The notes below the pieces were generated by a model, which was given only the letters and a program-made list of their open reading frames with translations, was not told the origin of the DNA and made no database searches. Position numbers and translations under genes: made by a program. This document shows positions 31,896-43,543 of a DNA stretch of 64,000 nt, in pieces. Origin of the DNA: Hypoxylon rubiginosum (lineage: Eukaryota > Ascomycota > Sordariomycetes > Xylariales > Hypoxylaceae); NCBI GenBank assembly GCA_902806565.1, contig CADCXA010000058.1, positions 186,001 through 250,000 of the forward strand, given 5' to 3'. The number at the start of each line of letters is the position of its first letter. The stretch's first letter is position 1.

Positions 31896-34800
31896 TCGTG
31901 GAAGAATTTCCGGCGCAAAGAGAGAGACCTTTCTATATCATCCACTTTTGGGTTCGGATTAAGCCTACCATACTCTGACAGAAGCCGCAGGGCTAGTATC
32001 ATCGATAATGCCACAGACGACCCTAAGGGACCGCTTGGTCTCAATCTTCTTTTCTCTCCTTCCGAGCCTCGTATAGACATCATTTTCGTGCACGGCCTGG
32101 GCGGAGGATCTCGAAAGACCTGGAGTAAGACCAACTCACTGAGCCACTACTGGCCCCAAGAATGGCTGTCCAAGGATCCTGCGTTCAAAGACGTACGGAT
32201 TCACAGTTTTGGATATAACTCAGACTATGTTAAGCGAAAAGACAATTGTCTGAATATCCACCATTTTGGCAAGTCGTTGCTCGGGGAAATGAGCACATCG
32301 CCACACTTGGCCAACGCCGACACACCGATTGTCTTCATCGGCCATAGTATGGGCGGTCTAGTCATCAAGAAGGCATACGTTCTAGCAAAGCAGGATTTTC
32401 TGTACAAATCTCTAAGCGAAAGATTCTACGCCATCTATTTCCTTGCTACGCCGCACAGAGGGTCGGCTTCAGCTAAAACACTGAAGAATATTCTTCACCT
32501 TGCTTTTTCTCAGCGTGCCTACGTCGATGACCTACAAAAAGGCTCTAACGCGATACAAGTTATCAATGACGAATTTCGGCAGTATTCGGCTGGCGTTGAT
32601 CTCTGGTCATTCTATGAGACGCAGCATCTTACTATAGGAATGTCTAGTAGGCTTATTGTCGATCCTGACTCCGCAGTATTGGGCTTCCGAGAAGAGAAGC
32701 AGATGCCAATGAACGCAGATCATAGATCAATATGTAAATTCGAAACTCCTGGAGATGCAAATTATATGGTATTACGGAACGCACTTACGACAACGATCAA
32801 TAGTGCCATCAAGAGAAGTGAGCTGATATCTTGCTCTTTCAATACATCACCAAATCTCACAGCAAATTCAATCAAGCCAACGCCGGTCTCTACAGATCGC
32901 AGATCGAAAGATGATTCGGCTAGGGCTGCATTCAGATATCTCGATAACCATCTAGGAATATCAACTTTAGGTTTAAACTGTGAGGACGACTTGGTGACGG
33001 TCGAAGACGCACGTATTCCTGGGACTTGCGAGTGGTTTTCTACAAAGACATCGTATCTTACATGGAGAGACTCCACGGAGGCCCCGAACATCCTTTGGGT
33101 TAGCGGACTACCTGCCTCGGGAAAGTCTGTTCTTGCTGGGTACATAGTTGATCAGCTCCGGAGCAGTAGTCACGGTTCCTCCTGCAGCTACTTCTTCTTC
33201 AGATATGCTGATAAGGCAAGGTCACAACTTGGTAATTGCCTTAGATCTCTTGCCTTCCAGATGGCATGTGCAGATAGTCGGATACGAGATACGTTGTTAG
33301 AGATTCTACGAGATACGACATTGGACGATGACAGTGATCGCTTACTATGGCGCAAGCTGTTCACCGAAGGAATATTTCAAAGTCAATTCTCTAAACAATA
33401 TTGGATCATTGATGCTTTGGATGAATGCTCCGGATTTCTGCCATTCTTCGATTCCATGCTGGCCAAGCTTGATTCGTCAGTGCCCTTGCGCATTCTGGTT
33501 ACAAGTCGACGCACTACCGAGCTTGAGAAGCTATTTGCTGGACTTGGAACTAAAGCCCTCCAGTCAGAATGTATCTCGCCAACCGACACTCTTCCTGACA
33601 TTAAGCGTGTGGTAGAAGTGAAGAGCAAATATTTAGTTGTCAAGGACGATGCGCATCGAAGCGCTCTGATAGAACAGATCCTTCTAAAGTCTCAGGGCTC
33701 TTTCTTGTGGGCAGTTCTGGTTATAAATGAACTTTCCACCTCGTATAGCGAAGAAACCATTTCCGAAGCTCTGAAAGACGTACCACGAGAAATGGAAGCG
33801 TTTTACAAGAGGATAATATCACAGATGTCTCAATCAACGCGTAACAAGAATTTGGTCCAGGCAATCTTGGCTTGGATAGCTTGCGCGACAAGACCGCTAA
33901 CTATGAGGGAGCTTGAGGAAGCGCTAAGGCTCGACATTCACGAAACATTCGTGAGATTGGACGAAACGGTAGTAACGCTGTGCGGCCAACTCGTGGTGGT
34001 TGATAGATTCGGCAAGGTACAAATGGTTCATACTACTGCCCGAGAGTTCCTCTTGGAAGAAGGTCTCGAGTCGGATCTCTCTATTGATGCAATGAAAGCA
34101 CACACACGGATTGCTAAGGCATGTCTGCAATATTTGACAGGAGACGAGATGAGACCGCCTCGAACAGTACGACGAGACTTCGCCCGCGACCCTGCGAATG
34201 GGCGTGCTGCCTTCTCAAGATATGCATGCGACTCATTCTCATATCACTTGACCAAAGCTCATCCAGGAAATATGGAGATGTTGATGCTTACAGAAAGATT
34301 TCTAAAGTCTAATGTCCTCTCCTGGATTGAGGCAGTAGCATGGACACGGAGCCTTTCCCCTTTAATACAGACCGCGAAGCATTTGAAGATCTACCTTCTT
34401 GAAGCTTCTAAGGAGAAATTGACCCTTGGGAGAGAAACACATATTATTAAAGGCTGGATAACGGACCTAGTCCGAATTGCGGCGAAGTTCGCAGGAGCTC
34501 TCATCCCCCTTCCCTCTGCCATTTATACACTTGTTCTTCCCTTTTGCCCTACTGAATCTATAGCCTCAACGGTTCATAAAACCGTTATGCGAGGGCGAAA
34601 GCTCTCACTTCTTGGACTCTCAAATACTCGGTGGGATGATCGACATGCATGCATAGACTTTCGTCAGAGCCGACCTAGTGCTATAAGCCATGGCGATGAG
34701 TTTTTTGCTGTTGGCTTACAAGACGGCAGGATTAACCTGTACCATGCTGTCACTTACCAGATGTATAAAACACTCCAGCATGGAGAGGCGGTTAGATTCT

Positions 34801-36686
34801 TAAAGTTCAAACCCCACACAGATTTACTGGCTTCTTGTGGCATGAAGTCAGTCATAATCTGGAACATCCGCAACGGCCATTCTGTTTACGCAATCCAACC
34901 CCCGCCACGACCGATCAGCCTTACCTTCGATAGCGATGTCATAATGATAGGATCGTACAAGAACTACCTCGCCTCGTGGGATCTCGCAAACCATGCTACT
35001 AGACGACCGGATAGACCGTGGGACTCCGGTGACGATGCCGCGATGCCTTTTCGCGGCCAACCATGCGCGATATCTATATCAATAGGCCATGGTATGCTTG
35101 CTGTAGCATACGTTAATCGTCCAATAATACTATGGGACATAGAGGCAGACTCGTACTATGGTAGCTGTGGAAAGAAAACTCCAGACGGAGAAACAAGCAG
35201 CTATCTGGTTACCGCGCTGGCATTTAACCCGAATAGGACAATTGGGCTCCTGGCTGCATCATATCTCGACGGAGAGCTTGTACTGATCGATCCTTTCAGC
35301 GATCAAGAGATTGCCAAGACGCGCGCGAACTGTCACACTCTCGCTGCTAGCCACGATGGTCGACTCCTTGGTGGCGGAGGTGGCGGCGGGGTGATCGATA
35401 TCTTTGAGTTCGACACGCTAAGGCTTTTATACCGGCTCAGATCTTCAGATTCCTTCATAAAACAGGTTACTTTTAGCAGAGACAGTTTGCATCTGGCGGA
35501 CATAAGAGGCTCTCAGTGTAATGTCTGGGAGCCGGCTGTTGGTGACAGCGAAAATGAAGATTCCACAGGCCCTCTCATCGAAACCGACACGCCAAATGCC
35601 GTAGTAAATATCAGTGCTCTAACTATAGATTCGAAGGGAAGTGTCATCTTTTGCGGGAAAGATGACGGCGCCATTTGTACGTACGACCTGAAAACGGGGA
35701 TGGAACAGCGGACGCTCTACCAGCATAAGTGTCGTGTGAGAATACTTGAATGGTGGCCACACAGCTCGATCCTCACGAGTGCAGACATTTCGAACGCTGT
35801 TTTCGCCTGGGCTCTGAAGAAATCAGCCGAAGATGGCTGGGTGATTGACAACAAGATCTTTCAGTCACGCTTAGACGAATGGGGTCCCGTCATACAGATT
35901 CTAACTAATCCAAACGGCGATAAGTTTTTGCTATCAACAAAAGACTCAGATCATATCTGGGACAGCAACGGAGAGCAGCAGGCAGAACGACGACTTGGGG
36001 ATTCTCTACAAGACCGAAGGTGGCTTCAACATCCACAATCTCCAACGCTTCTGATCTGCATCGATCTCGCTGTAGCAAAGATATACCGCTGGAGCGATTG
36101 GTCGGAAGTGGGTATTTTCTCCGTGGCCATTGACTTCTCCCGTTTACAGCTCAAAAGCGTCATTCCTGTAGCGTCCAAGAGAAAAAGCTCTGTGCTACTT
36201 GAAGTATCAGACCGAAACGGTTCTGCTGAGACAAGAGGCCTGCATCTTTTTGATGTTGTTTCCTTTGACCTTCTCAAGACTGAGAAATCAACTTGTAGGC
36301 TAGATGGTACTCTCTCAGATGACCTAGACACTCTTTCAATAAGCGACCATATTGGCAATGTAGTGCCTGAAGCCGAGCCCCTTTTCGGACCGCACGTACG
36401 AGCTCTCAGTAGCTACATAGCACACGTTATAGGCATCAGCGACTCTGGCAAGTTGGTCTTCCTAGACAGGAAATCCTGGGTCTGTTCGGTAGACGTCGAT
36501 AATATTGTGTCGTACTCCTGTCATTTCTTCGTCCCGTACGACTGGTTTGCTGGAACCCGACACATATTATGCGGGGTGGGGAAGGATGTTGTTTTTGCTA
36601 GAAATGGAGATGCGGTGATTGTCAAGGGCGGCCTCGATTTTGTCGAACGGATTGATATAGATATAGGTAGCGTTGAGACGAGGTGA
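31896..36686 (+). CDS. NLR-like STAND protein: SesB-like hydrolase, NACHT, degenerate WD40
   Basis: The frame is open for 1596 codons from 31896, just after a CCGTAG acceptor, with no in-frame ATG before the first domain, so at least one 5' exon is missing; the GTG at 32088 is not a start. The N-terminal domain is an alpha/beta hydrolase (FVHGLGGGSRKTW, then GHSMGG with the nucleophile serine near 32346, and FLATPHRG), as in SesB-type fungal NLRs. A NACHT module follows: Walker A GLPASGKS at 33105-33128 and Walker B IIDALDE near 33405. The last 700 or so residues contain spaced WD40-like strands (IIWNI, VFAWAL) plus a run of glycines near 35373. Family knowledge: such proteins act in fungal heterokaryon incompatibility and xenorecognition. 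The ligand is unknown. Confidence 0.85.
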   Translation, partial: SWKNFRRKERDLSISSTFGFGLSLPYSDRSRRASIIDNATDDPKGPLGLNLLFSPSEPRIDIIFVHGLGGGSRKTWSKTNSLSHYWPQEWLSKDPAFKDVRIHSFGYNSDYVKRKDNCLNIHHFGKSLLGEMSTSPHLANADTPIVFIGHSMGGLVIKKAYVLAKQDFLYKSLSERFYAIYFLATPHRGSASAKTLKNILHLAFSQRAYVDDLQKGSNAIQVINDEFRQYSAGVDLWSFYETQHLTIGMSSRLIVDPDSAVLGFREEKQMPMNADHRSICKFETPGDANYMVLRNALTTTINSAIKRSELISCSFNTSPNLTANSIKPTPVSTDRRSKDDSARAAFRYLDNHLGISTLGLNCEDDLVTVEDARIPGTCEWFSTKTSYLTWRDSTEAPNILWVSGLPASGKSVLAGYIVDQLRSSSHGSSCSYFFFRYADKARSQLGNCLRSLAFQMACADSRIRDTLLEILRDTTLDDDSDRLLWRKLFTEGIFQSQFSKQYWIIDALDECSGFLPFFDSMLAKLDSSVPLRILVTSRRTTELEKLFAGLGTKALQSECISPTDTLPDIKRVVEVKSKYLVVKDDAHRSALIEQILLKSQGSFLWAVLVINELSTSYSEETISEALKDVPREMEAFYKRIISQMSQSTRNKNLVQAILAWIACATRPLTMRELEEALRLDIHETFVRLDETVVTLCGQLVVVDRFGKVQMVHTTAREFLLEEGLESDLSIDAMKAHTRIAKACLQYLTGDEMRPPRTVRRDFARDPANGRAAFSRYACDSFSYHLTKAHPGNMEMLMLTERFLKSNVLSWIEAVAWTRSLSPLIQTAKHLKIYLLEASKEKLTLGRETHIIKGWITDLVRIAAKFAGALIPLPSAIYTLVLPFCPTESIASTVHKTVMRGRKLSLLGLSNTRWDDRHACIDFRQSRPSAISHGDEFFAVGLQDGRINLYHAVTYQMYKTLQHGEAVRFLKFKPHTDLLASCGMKSVIIWNIRNGHSVYAIQPPPRPISLTFDSDVIMIGSYKNYLASWDLANHATRRPDRPWDSGDDAAMPFRGQPCAISISIGHGMLAVAYVNRPIILWDIEADSYYGSCGKKTPDGETSSYLVTALAFNPNRTIGLLAASYLDGELVLIDPFSDQEIAKTRANCHTLAASHDGRLLGGGGGGGVIDIFEFDTLRLLYRLRSSDSFIKQVTFSRDSLHLADIRGSQCNVWEPAVGDSENEDSTGPLIETDTPNAVVNISALTIDSKGSVIFCGKDDGAICTYDLKTGMEQRTLYQHKCRVRILEWWPHSSILTSADISNAVFAWALKKSAEDGWVIDNKIFQSRLDEWGPVIQILTNPNGDKFLLSTKDSDHIWDSNGEQQAERRLGDSLQDRRWLQHPQSPTLLICIDLAVAKIYRWSDWSEVGIFSVAIDFSRLQLKSVIPVASKRKSSVLLEVSDRNGSAETRGLHLFDVVSFDLLKTEKSTCRLDGTLSDDLDTLSISDHIGNVVPEAEPLFGPHVRALSSYIAHVIGISDSGKLVFLDRKSWVCSVDVDNIVSYSCHFFVPYDWFAGTRHILCGVGKDVVFARNGDAVIVKGGLDFVERIDIDIGSVETR

Positions 36687-37369
36687 CTTGGATGGGCATG
36701 TCATCGCATGCCTTGAGCATCCACGCCCCTGACACATAGCTAGAACTAACCCACATATTCGGCATTTATAGGAGAAAGTTTTTAGCATATCTACCTATGT
36801 TATAGGATAGAACTAGTCATATAAAGGCACACGGGGATCAGGATACAGTGCAGTTAGAAAAAGGCGGGTTAGGTTTGATGTATGGAGAGAAACAAATTTA
36901 TCCGTTAGTCGGCTCTCCCTTTCTAGCCCATTCGTAAATTTTACGTGTGACAGGAAAGGGAGGAATAAATTGTTGTTGCATCATCTTAAACCAATGGAAC
37001 CTGTAGATAAGAGAAACCGAACCGAGTCCAGAGGATTATAGTCAAGTTCAATGCATTAGTTTCGGTATGTAGGGCGACGTATGTTGGGTAAGAGATCGGA
37101 ATACGTCCTAAACCATTGGGTCTTAAAGGATCGCTTCGTTGGTGTAGCCTACCATATCCTGGTATAGCGCAAGGGAAGGCGGCAAACTAGGTATCCAAAC
37201 AAACTTGTCATTAGTTGGGCGTTGTAGTTTCAGAACTGACTGTTGGCTTGCGAATAGCTAAAAGTTGCTGTATATTATCACCACCAGGTAGGAGGTAGTC
37301 ATGCTTCCTTTTGTTTCTGCCTCTATTTTCCAACTATCTAGTCTCCCCCACAGACAAATAGTCTCAGCG
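36687..37369. other. Spacer between NLR and GT25-like genes
   Basis: No gene seen. An alternative upstream ATG for the glycosyltransferase lies at 37301. Confidence 0.45.
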
Positions 37370-38646
37370 ATGGCAGTGCGACGACACCCGCCTACACGAA
37401 CCTATGCCGCTGTTATCATTTCAGCCATTCTGCTAATATATCTCTATTTGAACCTCATTCCAACTAAACACCAATACCATGCATTGATCGATGATATTGA
37501 TAACAGCACACTTGGGGTAAGGTTTAACTACTCACGTTGTTGCATGATAACCAACTAAGCTAATGCTGATCGCTATGCAGTTCCAAGAAATTCTTGTAGT
37601 CGGATTGCCATCGCGAACCGATCGTCGCGATGGCATGTTACTACAAGCAGCCCTCAGTGATATAAATATCTCATTCGTGGACGGTGTCTCCGGAAGCAGC
37701 ATACCTGATAAAGCCATCCCGGCTACATCCGAGCATGAGAGAATGAACGACGCCTCTCTAGGCTCGTGGAGCGCCCATATGAATGCTATTCAAGAGTAGG
37801 CCAATTGCTCTTCACGATGACAAAGGCAGGCATTCAACTTATGCATTACACAGGGTCGTTCGAAGGAATTTGACGTCCGCCCTTATCTTAGAAGACGATA
37901 CAGACTGGGATGTCAGACTCAAGCACCAACTTAGAGACTTCTCGCTGTCCACACAAGCACTTACGCAGCCTTTACTCGGGCCCTCGGAGGCATATGCCGA
38001 CTCTACCTATCCAACACCATCTATAGACTCGCCCGGAGTCATCGCCGATTTGTCATTTGACCTTCTTCCTACAACGATACTCCCGGAAATCTCGCCATAC
38101 GGGGATAACTGGGATCTCCTCTGGATCGGACACTGCGGCATGCATTTCCCGTTCGAGGACAACAGACTTGTACCCAAGGGGCGCGTTATCCACCGCAACG
38201 ACGCGAGCGTTGCCCAGAAGCAGTACTTGTGGACTTTGAACATTCCCTTCACCCTAAAAGAGAAGTACCCGGAGCACACGCGGGCCGTACACCACGCGCA
38301 GGAAGGCCTGTGCTCGCTAGGCTACGCGGTAAGCCAGAAAGGCGCGCAGAAACTCCTGCACGAAATCGGGCTGAAGGATGTGACGGACGGGTTTGATACC
38401 CTCCTACGATTCTTCTGCGAAGGCGCCGAGGGACGAAAGCGGCACGAATGTCTGACGGTCCAACCTGCGCTTTTCCAACACCACCGCGCGGCTGGTCCTC
38501 TTAGCGCATTGAGCGATGTTGGGGATCACGGTACGGGTTTTAGGGATGTAAGCTCAACGGACATGGTAAGGTGGAGTGTGAGGTTAAATGCCGATGCGTT
38601 ATTAGCGGGAAGCGGAGAGATCATTGACCAATACCCAGACGTTTGA
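37370..38646 (+). CDS. Glycosyltransferase family 25-like type II membrane protein
   Basis: Three exons, 37370-37516, 37581-37795 and 37854-38646, give 384 residues (407 if the ATG at 37301 is used). The ATG at 37370 is preferred because it gives a short basic tail (MAVRRHPPTR) followed at once by a signal-anchor helix, as in Golgi enzymes. The luminal part has ILVVGLPSRTDRRDGM, SLGSWSAHMNAI, ALILEDDTDWDVR with the metal-binding acidic motif, WDLLWIGHCG and GLCSLGYAVS, all typical of fungal proteins annotated as GT25 (LPS-glycosyltransferase-like). The sugar donor and acceptor are unknown. Intron donors are GTAAGG and GTAGGC. Confidence 0.82.
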
Positions 38647-39043
38647 CCGTAGTCACTGTAGATATTGGATAGAGAAACGGCTAACTATTTTCTATCTTTC
38701 TCTCCCTTGTTTTACTACTTGATCGTGAATGTTACCCAGGTGGCTAAATGCTTTGACATTGGTCTCTTCGACGTTACCCCTTTTATTATTCTCCACTTTT
38801 CTTTTCCCCCTAAATCCACCCCCTTCTCCTTTAATTTCTTCATTTCGTACGTAGCAAACAAGTGAATATAAATCATACGGCATTTATTTATTTAAAACCC
38901 GATTTTTACATACTACAATGAAGCAATTAATGATGCATTGGATATTTGTAGTCTTATATGAGTATCTTATTTGTCGTTTATACTGACCTGGGCTCTCTTC
39001 CAGCTCCAACACAGACTCAAGAGGGCCACCAAGCAGCGCGATA
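38647..39043. other. Convergent spacer, AT-rich
   Basis: A T/C-rich stretch at 38690-38860 precedes AT-rich DNA. No gene seen. Confidence 0.5.
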
Positions 39044-39431
39044 TCAAGGCTTGAACTCGACCGACGGCGCCCCAGTCGGCTCGTGCACGTTGCTCAATTG
39101 GCCCATGATGACACCCAGGGGGCTGTAGTTGCACGCGGTGAAGTAAGGGTCGTCCTTCTCCTTGTTGGTAACGCCGGCGGGGCAGTACTGCAGCGCGCAC
39201 CCCACGCGCTCCGTCGGGGCCCACAGGATCTGCGCGAAGTCGGCCCAGGAGTCGAAGGCGCGCAGGTCCGGGCTGTCGACACCGTAGGGCTCGGGGTAGC
39301 TCGCGAGGCCTAGGTAGTACATGTCGTTTATCATCACCGTGGTCATCGCGTCGTTGTAGCCGATCCCGATCACTTGGCTGTAGCCTCCGCCGTTGATGGA
39401 GCTGGAGATGGTCAGCTCAGTTGAATCTAGC
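39044..39431 (-). pseudogene. 5'-truncated CAP/PR-1-like secreted protein gene
   Basis: The frame from 39431 begins at a good acceptor (TGCAG with an upstream ACTAAAA) and runs 129 codons or so to a TGA. It contains LTISSSINGGGY, then FDSWADFAQILW, ERVGCALQYC and YFTACNYSPLG, which match the second half of the CAP domain (CAP1 and CAP2 motifs and the conserved cysteines). The N-terminal half, with the signal peptide and first helices, is missing. Only about 250 bases separate the frame from the stop of the OPT gene, and no start or donor in them gives a signal peptide. Truncation is inferred; a distant first exon is unlikely. Confidence 0.6.
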
Positions 39432-39601
39432 CTGCATTTTAGTTTTTAGCTTGATGAGCGGCAACTAGGCTCTAGACGTCGTAGAGCTAGGCATAATATG
39501 ATATAGAATTTTTCGCTGCGGTCATCCTAGGGATTAGAGCTGAGGTATGGGGCTTGATTCATGTGGGTTGAATAGACCACTTCCATCGTATTGTAGTTAT
39601 A

Positions 39602-39611
39602 TACCTAGGTA
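39602..39611. repeat. Palindrome TACCTAGGTA, copy 3
   Basis: Perfect copy just 3' of the OPT gene, between it and the CAP fragment. Confidence 0.8.
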
Positions 39612-39681
39612 GCTAAGAATACTATATTTAACGGGTAGATGCTTCAACAAAGGACTACTTATTCTGTTCCCTCTTTTTGTA

Positions 39682-42364
39682 TTAAGTCCAAGTTCCATTG
39701 CTCGGTCCAAAGTATCCCACATCCGGCATAGGTAGCCACGGCAGGCCCTGTCCATCGGCGGTATTCTGCCATCTAAATTCATTGTCAGCATATCCTTAAT
39801 GTGTAACTCAACTGAAGATATAATAGAAGACTTACACCGTGTTACCCCACCAATCTGGGAATTGCAGGTTCGGTCCGTACGTCACAGCGAAGAAGATGAC
39901 GATTCCACTAAAAGCGAGACCCGTATCGAGCGCCGCGGCGAGGACATAATTATACTTGGTCCACCAGGCGTAAAATCGCTTGTAGATGATCTTGTTGAAG
40001 ATGAGGTTGACGATGTACCAACTGCTGTAGTTGATACCCGTAGCCGGCGGGACGTTGTACGTGCCGACGAAGATGAGCGGCCAGTTGACCTTGCGGACAA
40101 ACTCGCTGCCGGTTCGCTTCCAGAGGTAGTACGTCATTGGCGGCAGGATGAGCCCGATCCAGAAGAAATGCAACAGGCGGCTGTATATCTGTCCCACGGA
40201 ATAGAGACGAGACGGGCCAACAAGTCCCCAGATGACGGAACTACTGTAAACGGTACGGCCAATGGGGCAGCTGAAGCCATTAGGCTGGTCCTCCGAGCAG
40301 ATACCGGGAACATTCCCTAACATCCACTATAGTATCTTTGATTAACTAGGATTCATTTCAGGTAGTACTGGGGATGCTGTTGTGGGGTCTCCCAAGTAGT
40401 TGGAATAAAATAGTACTAAACTCTCAGGAGGGGAAAGGAGAAGGTAGGTGAAATAGGGAAGTAGTAGTAACGACGATGATGTGGAAGAAAGTAGACACTT
40501 ACCAGAGTGACGCCCACCTGTGTCAAAGCGCCGAGTACGGTGGCTATGCCTTGGGCCCAGAACAAAGTCCGCGGTGGAATCTTCAGGTAATGGCCCAGCT
40601 TCAGGTCGGCAGAGAAGTACAGCCCCTGACCTACGACGTCTTGCGACAGGGTCTTGAACAGGATGTTGGCAATCGGCCGCCCCTGGAACATGTACCCGCC
40701 TATGAACTCGGATAGAACGTTCACTTGGTTGGCGTTCACGTTTGTCACACCCTGGATCATGCCGCAAGGCACCATGTAGATGGCCGGGATTACAAACGCA
40801 AGTACGACGCCGTAGACGGGCAATCCGGTGTGATAGACCTCCGTCATTGCCACACTCATTCCAAACGTGATGAGCACAATCGCGGACCACCACCACCAGG
40901 GAACATTCCTGTAGGCTCTCATGAGCCGCGCATGGATGTCGAGCTTTTGGGTTCCGCGAAGTGCATTTTTAATCTCGTCGTAATGGAAGAAGTAGACATG
41001 GGTTAAAACGCTATCACGCCATCGTAAGCAATGTTGTTAACAATTAGCTAAACACAGGGTTAGAGCTTACCTAGTAATCGAGGCGAAGGATAGGCCGTAC
41101 ACGAAGGCGAAAGTGGCGGGCAGATAGGGAGGCGAGTATTCGGCGTACTTCTCTATATCGAACAGATTGTTGGAAATAACCTGCGCCGTGTCGTAGATTT
41201 GCCCGAAGCGATCGTAGACCTCTGCCGTGCAAAGGGGAAGATATGATGTGAACCAGGTATTGGTATAGTAGATAGCAGGCGTAACGATCCAAAAGAAGAT
41301 GGCAAACCCCGCAAAGACATTAACAGCAGCCCAATGAGGACTTAGCAGGGGGTTGGTGTTGTACACGACCATAGACCAGTCGAACGTCAGCGGGAATAAT
41401 CCCAAGCCCGTTACCATACCAAAGACTTGATTCACGGCCAAGTTGTCGGGCGCAATCCAGCAGATCCACGTGAAGTAACTCAAGCCTGTGAATATCAGAC
41501 CGGGAAACCAATACCAAATGAATGCGCCGGTCCCCACGACTATGAAGAACTTGATGCGGGTTATCTTCCAGCCATTAGCCGTGGCATTGGCTCGAGAATG
41601 AATGGAACTCAGCAGCGCGACATTCCCGAGCACGCCAGGCCAGATCATGGTAGCTGGCTCGACAAGCAGCCTTCTGCAGAGACCGGCGATGCCGTAGCCG
41701 CATAGCTGGCAGCAGATGACGACCATGACGGCAAATCCGGTCGGCATCTCAAAGCCGTAGAACCTGGAGGCTTGGATAATGTTAGTCGCATCGGCGGAGC
41801 CAAATCCGAAAGACACGTTGCTCATTATGGTGACCATGGCATGCTCCTTGATGTTGAAATGACGATCGGGATTGAACCGGCCGATAGGTATAAGCCTCGC
41901 CATGGTGACCCCAAGGGGGTACGCCAAGAGTTCTGCAACGAGAGATACGATATGGACTCCGGGATAGCGTAGCGAGAAGAATTGGTTTACGCCTGCACCC
42001 AAAAAGACGAAGAGCTAGCAAATGTCAATAAAGGGTTCAAATGTTCTTCCTAGTATTCGCTACTTACGATGCCAAGAAACCAAGCCCTGAACGTATTCAC
42101 GGGGATTGCCGGGTCATCGGTCTCCGGGACCACGGCGCGCACGGCAGTGAACGGACTAGTGTCGGCATCCCAATCGCCCTCCTCTTCGCCCCTAGCAAGA
42201 ACATCGCCTATATCGACTTCGAGATCGAGCAAATGTCCGTTTGCTATCTCGATATCATCCTCTGTGGTGAATTTGCCTGCGGCTTTGGACTCAATAGGTA
42301 GGTCGTCGCTAGTCTTCTCGCCGACGCCATGGCTAGATACCGTGTCGCTCTTCTCGGTCGCCAT
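39682..42364 (-). CDS. Oligopeptide transporter (OPT family)
   Basis: Five exons, 42364-42068, 42014-41071, 41010-40503, 40326-39836 and 39772-39682, give 776 residues, a normal length. All introns are GT-AG and keep frame. An acidic cytosolic N-terminus of about 85 residues leads to many hydrophobic helices. Typical OPT blocks are FFSLRYPGVHI, SFGFGSADATNIIQ, FDWSMV, THVYFFHYDEI and RAYRNVPWWWW; the last exon ends with LPWLPMPDVGYFGP and NGTWT, a common C-terminus in fungal OPTs. Family knowledge: OPT proteins import tetra- and pentapeptides, glutathione or metal-siderophore complexes by proton symport at the plasma membrane. The substrate cannot be inferred. There is no linked biosynthetic cluster. 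Confidence 0.93.
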
Positions 42365-43543
42365 CGCGAAGGTAGAGTAAATCTATGGTTGGGCAAAGCC
42401 AATGGGACGGGCAAGATGGCAATAGTCAAGAGACGGGGACAATGCGACGCGTCGACGTCGTACATTTTAAAGGCCGGTCTTTTTCGTACGTACATCACGG
42501 TTGGTTATCTCGGGTGGCACCAGGCGCCCTAGCCGTTGCCGTACGTAAGGCATGTGGTACGTTATTAACAGATTAACAGAAGTAAAGTAACCTATCGTGG
42601 TATGTGTTGCAGTTCTAGATAAGACCGATCAAAGCGGCGGGCGGCACCTGGTATAACGACGATCTAGTTGGTTAATAGGTTCCCCAAAAGGCCAATCGCG
42701 TATTACTGATTAATCTGCATTTCCCTCCTGCCCCATTTAGCTAATCCCTCGGCTAGACTAACACATTTTTACCTTAATTATACGACCAGATAAGGGGATT
42801 GTAGATTAACTAATTCGATTGTTAATATTTGCTAACAGTAGTCCAGTTTGAGTGCATGGTGGTAAAAAGAGAGCCGATAACCTGACGTAATAGGGGTTGA
42901 GTACCTAGGTACTTAATTGGGTTCTATTAATAGTAACATCATGCAGCACCCCGGATTTCATTTCATATTAAAACTGGTAAGAGCTCTTCCTTTTTAATCA
43001 TCAAGTATCGTAAACATCAACATCGGTCACGGCGCAAACTAAGAAGGCGCGAAACAACGACGTTATTATACAAGGACCTAGAACCCGAACTATGAAGGGC
43101 TACCGGTACATACATAGGTAGGCTTTAAGGCTCTCTGTCCTCTATGTCCTCTAAATATAGCTCTTCAACTCGGACCAATAGGCCAACCAACGGCCAACAC
43201 TGCCAGCCCTCTCATCTAAGATCTAAGGGGTCGAAGGCCAGAAGGCTAGAGCCTTGATAACATCAACATCTAAGATTATTGTATAATCTTTATACGCTTG
43301 AGCATATTGGCTGGTCCTTACACGCACGCATGCTATTTTATGAGAGTTTCAGTTATGGAGTCATTATATCATTGATGCCTACAGAATAGCACAACTTAAT
43401 TCGCACCAATTAAGAGACAATAGAGGCGGTCATTCGCCATAATAGCTCAATAAACCTCCGTTGACAAGCTTAGATTCAACCAAAAAGCAGAAACAGCCTC
43501 CATCTCTACGAATAGTAGTGAAGAAACCCCCTAAATATCAACA
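42365..43543. other. AT-rich divergent spacer, 1.2 kb
   Basis: AT-rich, especially 42560-43010 and 43260-43460, with no supported gene. Holds one GTACCTAGGTAC palindrome at 42901. Confidence 0.5.
42901..42912. repeat. Palindrome GTACCTAGGTAC, copy 4
   Basis: Twelve-base perfect palindrome containing the TACCTAGGTA core at 42902-42911. Confidence 0.8.

Noticed and set aside
32088..32090. GTG as start codon of the NLR protein
   Set aside because: It lies inside the conserved FVHGLGG block of the hydrolase domain; the frame continues upstream for 64 more codons.
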